From Acidobacteriota bacterium (GTDB taxonomy: Bacteria > Acidobacteriota > Blastocatellia > Pyrinomonadales > Pyrinomonadaceae), in NCBI GenBank assembly GCA_024640445.1, contig JAHEEZ010000026.1, positions 1 through 19,602 of the forward strand: 19,602 bases of DNA. The letters run 5' to 3'. Shown here one piece after another: positions 15,717 to 19,602 of this stretch. The notes beneath the pieces were generated by a model that saw only the letters and a list, made by a program, of their open reading frames with translations, was not told the DNA's origin and did no database searches. Position numbers and translations under genes: made by a program. Position 1 is the stretch's first letter. Every line of letters begins with the position of its first letter.

Positions 15717-15807
15717 CCGCAGAGACGCAGAGAGCGCGGAGGTTTATTGGGCCGGAGAAATTCGGACTCTACCTAATACCCTCCGCGCCTTTGTGTCTCC
15801 GCGGTTA
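15714..15807. repeat. dispersed palindromic repeat (copy C)
   Basis: The left side starts TAACCGCAGAGACGCAGAG and continues AGCGCGGAG. The right side is CTCCGCGCCTTTGTGTCTC followed by CGCGGTTA, its inverted copy with a few mismatches and one indel. The core between them is about 40 bp. The outermost TAA is the stop codon of the upstream membrane-protein gene. It is the same family as copies A and B, and it may act as a bidirectional mRNA hairpin or terminator between the two transcripts. Confidence 0.85.
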
Positions 15808-15816
15808 GTATCCTAT

Positions 15817-15833
15817 ACTTTGTAATACAAAGT
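15817..15833. promoter_or_regulatory. perfect 17-bp palindrome, likely operator
   Basis: ACTTTGTA-A-TACAAAGT, two perfect 8-bp arms around one central base. It ends 2 nt before the TTGACA -35 hexamer at 15836. Size, symmetry and location suit a dimeric winged-helix protein; the regulator encoded at 16508 in the same operon is the obvious candidate for autoregulation. Confidence 0.75.
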
Positions 15834-15835
15834 AC

Positions 15836-15864
15836 TTGACAGAACGTATTACTTTATCTATCCT
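15836..15864 (+). promoter_or_regulatory. strong sigma70-type promoter, predicted leaderless transcript
   Basis: TTGACA (15836-15841, a perfect -35) is followed after exactly 17 nt by TATCCT (15859-15864, 4 of 6 including the three key bases). Transcription should begin around 15870-15872, which is the ATG of the first gene (15872), so the mRNA would have no 5' leader. It is the clearest promoter in the window. Confidence 0.7.
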
Positions 15865-15871
15865 CAGACTA

Positions 15872-16486
15872 ATGAAAAGCGCCCAACCGAAACGATCGAT
15901 CCACGACGCACCGCCGAGCCTTCAGGGCCGGGCGGTTGAGAACCTGGAATTCATACGGAACGCTATGCAGCGTTCGACGGAATTTACCGCTGTGCCCGGT
16001 TATGGCGGAATGCTGATGGGTACGACCGCCATCGGCGCGGCGGTGATCGCCCAGACCCAGACCAACGGCCGTTTATGGCTGATAACCTGGCTCACAGAAG
16101 CCGGACTCGCGTTTCTGATCGGCCTTCTTGCGATGTGGCAGAAGTCGAAAGCCGCTGAGACCTCGCTCACATCTCTTCCGGGCCGAAAGTTCGCTATGGG
16201 CTTCGTGCCCCCGATCCTGGCGGGCGTGATCATCACGGGAATGCTCGGTTTCCGCGGCTTTTTCGATCTGCTTCCCGCGGTCTGGCTCACCCTTTATGGC
16301 GCCGCCGTGGTGACCGGCGGCTCCTTTTCCGTGAAGCCGGTGCCGACGATGGGATGGATATTCATCGCTGCCGGCGCGGCCGCAGCATTTGCGCCCGCGG
16401 CATACGGGAACCTGTTGATGGGAGCGTGCTTCGGGGTTGCGCACATCGTGTTCGGGTTCGTGATCGCTCGAAACTACGGCGGATAA
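15872..16486 (+). CDS. six-helix membrane protein of unknown function, first gene of a regulator operon
   Basis: A 204-residue integral membrane protein. A polar N-terminal segment of about 45 residues (LQGRAVENLEFIRNAMQRSTEFTAVPG) precedes about six hydrophobic helices (roughly 49-63, 70-92, 111-128, 134-153, 160-176, 182-199). The conserved look of the N-terminal helix and the TAVPGYGG turn suggests a family, but I cannot name it. The ATG at 15872 is chosen because the in-frame TTG at 15836 lies inside the -35 box. There is no Shine-Dalgarno sequence, as expected for a leaderless message. The regulator gene follows after 21 nt. Confidence 0.8.
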   Translation: MKSAQPKRSIHDAPPSLQGRAVENLEFIRNAMQRSTEFTAVPGYGGMLMGTTAIGAAVIAQTQTNGRLWLITWLTEAGLAFLIGLLAMWQKSKAAETSLTSLPGRKFAMGFVPPILAGVIITGMLGFRGFFDLLPAVWLTLYGAAVVTGGSFSVKPVPTMGWIFIAAGAAAAFAPAAYGNLLMGACFGVAHIVFGFVIARNYGG

Positions 16487-16507
16487 AGGTTGAAAGGAAA
16501 GAAAGAC

Positions 16508-16897
16508 ATGAAAAGGGCTCTCGCGGAGAAAGAAAGTGGTTCGGGAACCGATCAGAAGCTGAAAGCGGTTTCCGCCGGCCAGGCTGCCGGGCAGGTTTCG
16601 AACGAGCTTGACAAGGTAATACACGAGCGTATGCGGCTCGGGATCGTCAGCGCGCTGGCCGCGAACGAGAAACTTTCCTTCAGCGATCTGAAGACGCTTC
16701 TGAACGCTTCTGACGGTAATGTAAGCGCTCACGCGCGAAAGCTTGAGGACGCGGGCTACATAGTTTGCGAAAAGTCTTTCAGCGGTCGAATGCCTCTTAC
16801 CGAATACAGCATCACCGACCAGGGCAGGGCCGCCCTTCAGAAATATCTCGACCATATGGAAGCGCTGATCAGCGCGGTAAGGGACGTTCAGTCGTAA
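16508..16897 (+). CDS. winged-helix transcriptional regulator (HTH_34 / MarR-PadR-like)
   Basis: A 129-residue cytoplasmic DNA-binding protein. Residues 35-118 form a compact winged helix: VIHERMRLGIVSALAANEKL (helix 1), SFSDLKTLLNASDGNVSAHARKLEDAGYI (56-84; helix-turn-helix with recognition helix about 70-81), a wing over CEKSFSGRMPLTEYSIT, and a C-terminal helix that would dimerise. This matches the single-domain winged-helix (PF13601-like) group. There is no ligand domain. The first 30 residues are polar and probably disordered. The ATG at 16508 is chosen over the TTG at 16490 because AAAGGA lies 9 nt before it. It probably binds the palindrome at 15817-15833. Confidence 0.88.
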   Translation: MKRALAEKESGSGTDQKLKAVSAGQAAGQVSNELDKVIHERMRLGIVSALAANEKLSFSDLKTLLNASDGNVSAHARKLEDAGYIVCEKSFSGRMPLTEYSITDQGRAALQKYLDHMEALISAVRDVQS

Positions 16898-16918
16898 AGA
16901 TAAGTAAACAATAAAGAT

Positions 16919-17611
16919 ATGGGAGTTCTATTCTTGCTTCTCACGATCGTCGCCTGCTTCATCTGTGTGATCGGTCTCGCCGCCGCCGCCATTTCGGGAC
17001 GGACCCGAGTCGTGAAGATGTTACTTGCCGCCGCATTGGTTTGGCTGATCGCCTACCTCGCGCTTTTGTTAGGAACCTCGCTCAGCAGTTCCGAAAAAGT
17101 GGTTCCGATCGGTGAAGCAAAGGCCTTTTGCGGGTTCTACCTAGATTGCCACCTTCACGTGGCGGTGAAAGAGACCGCAAAGACCGGACAGATCGGTGAC
17201 GTAAAGGCGGAAGGCGAATTCTTTGTGGTTACGCTCAGATTCTTCAATGACGCCCGCAGGGCGAAGATCTCGTTCCACAATGTGCGGGTGGCGATATTAG
17301 GTCCGGACGGGGCCGTGTACGAACGAAACGAGGCAGCGGAGTCTGAACTGGGAGAACCTGGAAGAAGACCCTTCTACATACCAATCCAACCGGAAGGGAG
17401 CTTTGAACGCGCGGTCGTTTTCGATGTCCCAGGAAACTTTGGATCCGGAAAACTGGCGGTAACGGAAGGCGGCCTTGTGGACAATCTTGTTGAGGCACTT
17501 CTGATCGGCGATGAGGACAGCCTCTTTCATGCTCCCACTTACCTTGAAGTGCCGTCTGCAGATCGATCAGGGTCGATCTCCGAACGGACAGGCAATACAG
17601 ATGACAGATAA
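16919..17611 (+). CDS. two-helix membrane protein with DUF4352-like extracytoplasmic domain
   Basis: A 230-residue protein with two N-terminal transmembrane helices (about 3-25 and 32-55) joined by a short basic loop, which leaves the C-terminal domain outside the cytoplasm. Residues of about 66-190 look like an immunoglobulin-like beta-sandwich of the DUF4352 type: CGFYLDCHLHVAV with a possible disulfide Cys71-Cys77, GEFFVVTLRFFNDARRAKIS, and IPIQPEGSFERAVVFDVPG. Such domains usually bind or sense rather than catalyse. It starts 21 nt after the regulator, with only a weak ribosome site, and its last 11 nt overlap the flavoprotein gene. The family match is tentative. Confidence 0.75.
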   Translation: MGVLFLLLTIVACFICVIGLAAAAISGRTRVVKMLLAAALVWLIAYLALLLGTSLSSSEKVVPIGEAKAFCGFYLDCHLHVAVKETAKTGQIGDVKAEGEFFVVTLRFFNDARRAKISFHNVRVAILGPDGAVYERNEAAESELGEPGRRPFYIPIQPEGSFERAVVFDVPGNFGSGKLAVTEGGLVDNLVEALLIGDEDSLFHAPTYLEVPSADRSGSISERTGNTDDR

Positions 17612-18782
17612 ATACGACGCAGTGATCATCGGGGCCGGACTCGCCGGTCTGCATTGCGCGAGACTCCTCGCCGCTGGCGGCGCCTCCGTGCTGCTCGCGG
17701 ACAGAAAGGAGGATCTCGGAACCGGAGTGCACACGACGGGTATTTTTGTCCGAAAGACATTCGAGGACTTTGATTTTCCTCCTGGAAGCCTCGGCAAACC
17801 GGTCAGCCGTGTTTCCCTCTATTCACCGTCTCTTCGCAGGCTCGATCTCGAAAGCGGAATCCCCGAATTCCGCATTGGAAGAATGGGCGCGCTTTACAAC
17901 TCGATCCTGGACGAATGCGTCGATCTCGGCGTCGAGTTCCTTGGGTCAACTCGTTTCCTGGGTTCCCGTCCCGATCCGAAAGTGAAAGGAGGCAGCATCG
18001 TCCGCCTCGAAAGCGGAGGCTCAAAAATACAAGTTCAGACAAGGGTTCTCGTCGGCGCGGATGGAGCCGGCTCGGCGGTCGCACGGGACCTGGACCTTGA
18101 TCGCAACAAGGAATGGATCGTCGGATACGAAGAGGTTCTGAAACGTAAGGATGGAGGAGGAGAGCCCGTTTTGCATTGCTTCCTGGATGCCGATCTCGCT
18201 CCGGGCTACATCGCCTGGATCGCGGATGATGGAGAGGAATGCCACATAGGCGTCGGAGGTTATCCCGACCGGTTCGATCCCAGGAAGGCGCTGGAAGAAT
18301 TCAAGGACACAGTTGCGCCGCTTGTCCTCGAGACGAAAGGACTTGAGACGATCGAAACAAGGGGCGGAAGGATCCCGGTCGGAGGAGTGCTGAAGAACAT
18401 ATCAAATCGACGGGGAATCCTGATCGGCGACGCGGCGGGCGCGGTGTCACCATTGACCGCAGGTGGTCTCGATCCGTGTCTTCGGCTTTCCGGATACGCC
18501 TCGGAAGCGGTCCTGGCGAGGCTCAGGTCCGGGAATCCTGGCTTCCTGGTCAACTATTCCGGCGAAATGTTCAGGTCAAGGTTTCTCCCAAGGATCCTGA
18601 TGAGGTCCTTGATGCGGGCGATGAGATACCAGACGCAGCTGGAATTCCTCTTCGGCACGCTGGCTTCCTCGCCGGGCAGATGGCTCGCCGAAAAGATCTT
18701 CTTCCGGCGCGCCTCGTTCCCGGAAATTGGCAAATCGCATCCGGTTCGGAGGATCGCTCTGAATGAACTGCGGCGCCCATAA
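17601..18782 (+). CDS. geranylgeranyl reductase-like FAD-dependent oxidoreductase
   Basis: A 393-residue flavoprotein of the p-hydroxybenzoate-hydroxylase fold, geranylgeranyl reductase branch, whose members reduce isoprenoid double bonds or oxidise small substrates. FAD-binding marks are GAGLAGLHCARLL (11-23) with Asp34 closing the Rossmann strand, the DG motif LVGADGAGSAVARDL (150-164), and the GD motif LIGDAAGAVSPLTAGGLDPC (274-293), which is particularly like geranylgeranyl reductases. The frame is open further upstream, but the ATG at 17601 with GGACAGG at 17586-17592 gives the family N-terminus. It overlaps the previous gene by 11 nt, indicating coupling. A role in lipid or quinone side-chain saturation is inferred from family only. 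Confidence 0.87.
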   Translation: MTDKYDAVIIGAGLAGLHCARLLAAGGASVLLADRKEDLGTGVHTTGIFVRKTFEDFDFPPGSLGKPVSRVSLYSPSLRRLDLESGIPEFRIGRMGALYNSILDECVDLGVEFLGSTRFLGSRPDPKVKGGSIVRLESGGSKIQVQTRVLVGADGAGSAVARDLDLDRNKEWIVGYEEVLKRKDGGGEPVLHCFLDADLAPGYIAWIADDGEECHIGVGGYPDRFDPRKALEEFKDTVAPLVLETKGLETIETRGGRIPVGGVLKNISNRRGILIGDAAGAVSPLTAGGLDPCLRLSGYASEAVLARLRSGNPGFLVNYSGEMFRSRFLPRILMRSLMRAMRYQTQLEFLFGTLASSPGRWLAEKIFFRRASFPEIGKSHPVRRIALNELRRP

Positions 18783-18853
18783 ATGGACCGAAACACATTA
18801 GTAATTCGCCGCTACAATTGATTGGAGACAAGTCATCGAGAGGAGAATGTTCA

Positions 18854-19602
18854 ATGGGCAAAGAAAGCCGGACAGGTATTGAGATCGCGATCGTCGCGTT
18901 GATATTGGGCATCGCAGGCGATTCGCTATTGCGTTCGACGCCGTGGGGTCTGAACGTCTTGTTTGCCGCGGTGTTGTATGTTGCCGCGGTGTCTGGACTC
19001 AAATACCGTGCGTCCGGAAGCCTTCCTTCGCCGCGCGCCTTCTGCCTTTTTGGGGGCCTGCTCTTTTTCGCTTCGATGTTCGCCGTACGGGACGCAGATT
19101 TCCTTCTCTTCCTTGATCTTGTGGCAGGCGCGCTGATCGTCACGCTTTTGTTCATGCCGTCGATCAGGCTGGCTATCACAGGGTCCGGGGTCGTGCACTA
19201 CGCACTTTCAGGGATCGCCGCCGGTTTCTGGTCGCTCATCTTGCCGTTCGTGCTGCTCGCACAGGACATCCGCTGGAAGCACCTCGCATCGGGCGGAAGA
19301 TCAAAGCGGATCCTTCTCGTCGTGCGAGGCCTTCTGATCGCGACTCCGCTTGTCCTTGTCTTCGGAGCGTTGTTCATGGCCGCCGACGCGGCGTTCGAGG
19401 GCCTCGTGGAAAACACGTTCCGGGTTGTTCCAGAGGAACTATTCCTGCATGCCTTCTTCATCGCATTGTTCGCATGGCCCGCCGCCGGTTATTTGCGTGC
19501 GGTCACGCTTGGAATTTCTCCAATCGCGCACCCCCCGGAAGAACCTGAATCCGGGATTGAGACCCGAGATTTCAACGTTGGCGGAGTCGGGAGTGTGACC
19601 GA
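18854..19602 (+). CDS. DUF4173/DUF4153-like polytopic membrane protein, 3' end beyond window
   Basis: The frame is open from 18854 to the window end, giving 249 complete codons. The visible part has about seven hydrophobic helices in pairs, with VRGLLIATPLVLVFGALFMA followed by ADAAFEGLVENT, a pattern typical of DUF4173 proteins, and a conserved-looking aromatic turn at FFIALFAWPAAGYLRA. The visible sequence ends in a polar acidic loop (PPEEPESGIETRDF). Function is unknown in the family; these genes are often next to small winged-helix regulators. GAGAGGAG precedes the ATG by 8 nt. The 71-bp gap after the flavoprotein has no obvious terminator, so it probably belongs to the same operon. The tail of the protein is not seen. 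Confidence 0.8.
   Translation, partial: MGKESRTGIEIAIVALILGIAGDSLLRSTPWGLNVLFAAVLYVAAVSGLKYRASGSLPSPRAFCLFGGLLFFASMFAVRDADFLLFLDLVAGALIVTLLFMPSIRLAITGSGVVHYALSGIAAGFWSLILPFVLLAQDIRWKHLASGGRSKRILLVVRGLLIATPLVLVFGALFMAADAAFEGLVENTFRVVPEELFLHAFFIALFAWPAAGYLRAVTLGISPIAHPPEEPESGIETRDFNVGGVGSVT

Noticed and set aside
15836..15871. TTG at 15836 as start of the six-helix membrane protein
   Set aside because: The TTG is part of a perfect TTGACA -35 box and would lie upstream of the transcription start.

Overview
The window reads as chromosomal DNA of a Gram-negative-type, menaquinone-using bacterium. The features behind this are moderate GC content, frequent GTG/TTG starts, lipoproteins with classic lipoboxes, a SUF iron-sulfur system that uses SufU, and dispersed palindromic repeats of the AACCGCAGAG/ACACAGATGAACACGGAT kind. 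My best guess is Acidobacteriota (Blastocatellia-like). That is an inference from gene content and repeat style, not proof. Every gene I can support lies on the + strand.

Region 1 (1-752): the 3' part of a beta-carbonic anhydrase, probably exported, followed by a clean hairpin terminator. Region 2 (753-11537): a long co-directional array built around the SUF system. The order is small membrane protein, sufC, ICMT-like membrane methyltransferase, Cys/Met-metabolism PLP enzyme, sufD, [palindromic repeat], sufS, alpha/beta-hydrolase lipoprotein, cupin, META-beta-lactamase-fold serine hydrolase, [palindromic repeat], sufU, group III truncated globin, MenC-like enolase-superfamily enzyme. sufB is not in the window. 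SufS takes sulfur from cysteine, SufU should relay it, and SufC/SufD (with an unseen SufB) form the scaffold. The PLP enzyme could influence sulfur amino-acid supply and the globin could handle NO or O2; both links rest on position only.

Region 3 (11538-15716): a repeat-rich gap with a second palindromic family and a heptamer array ending 3 nt before the start codon of ettA (ABC-F translation factor), then a lipoprotein of unknown function overlapping a polytopic GT-C-like membrane protein. Region 4 (15717-19602): a third palindromic repeat, then a perfect 17-bp palindrome directly upstream of a strong sigma70-type promoter. Its predicted transcript starts at or next to the first ATG, so it would be leaderless. 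The operon encodes a six-helix membrane protein, a winged-helix regulator, a two-helix protein with an extracytoplasmic DUF4352-like domain, a geranylgeranyl-reductase-like flavoprotein and the start of a DUF4173-like membrane protein. This last operon, with its likely autoregulatory operator, is the best candidate here for an uncharacterised system.

No tRNA, rRNA, CRISPR array or transposase gene was seen. Intergenic gaps are short. Those above about 140 bp (4950-5124, 7555-7720, 9296-9437, 11538-11755, 15717-15871) are largely occupied by repeats or regulatory sequence, as described below.
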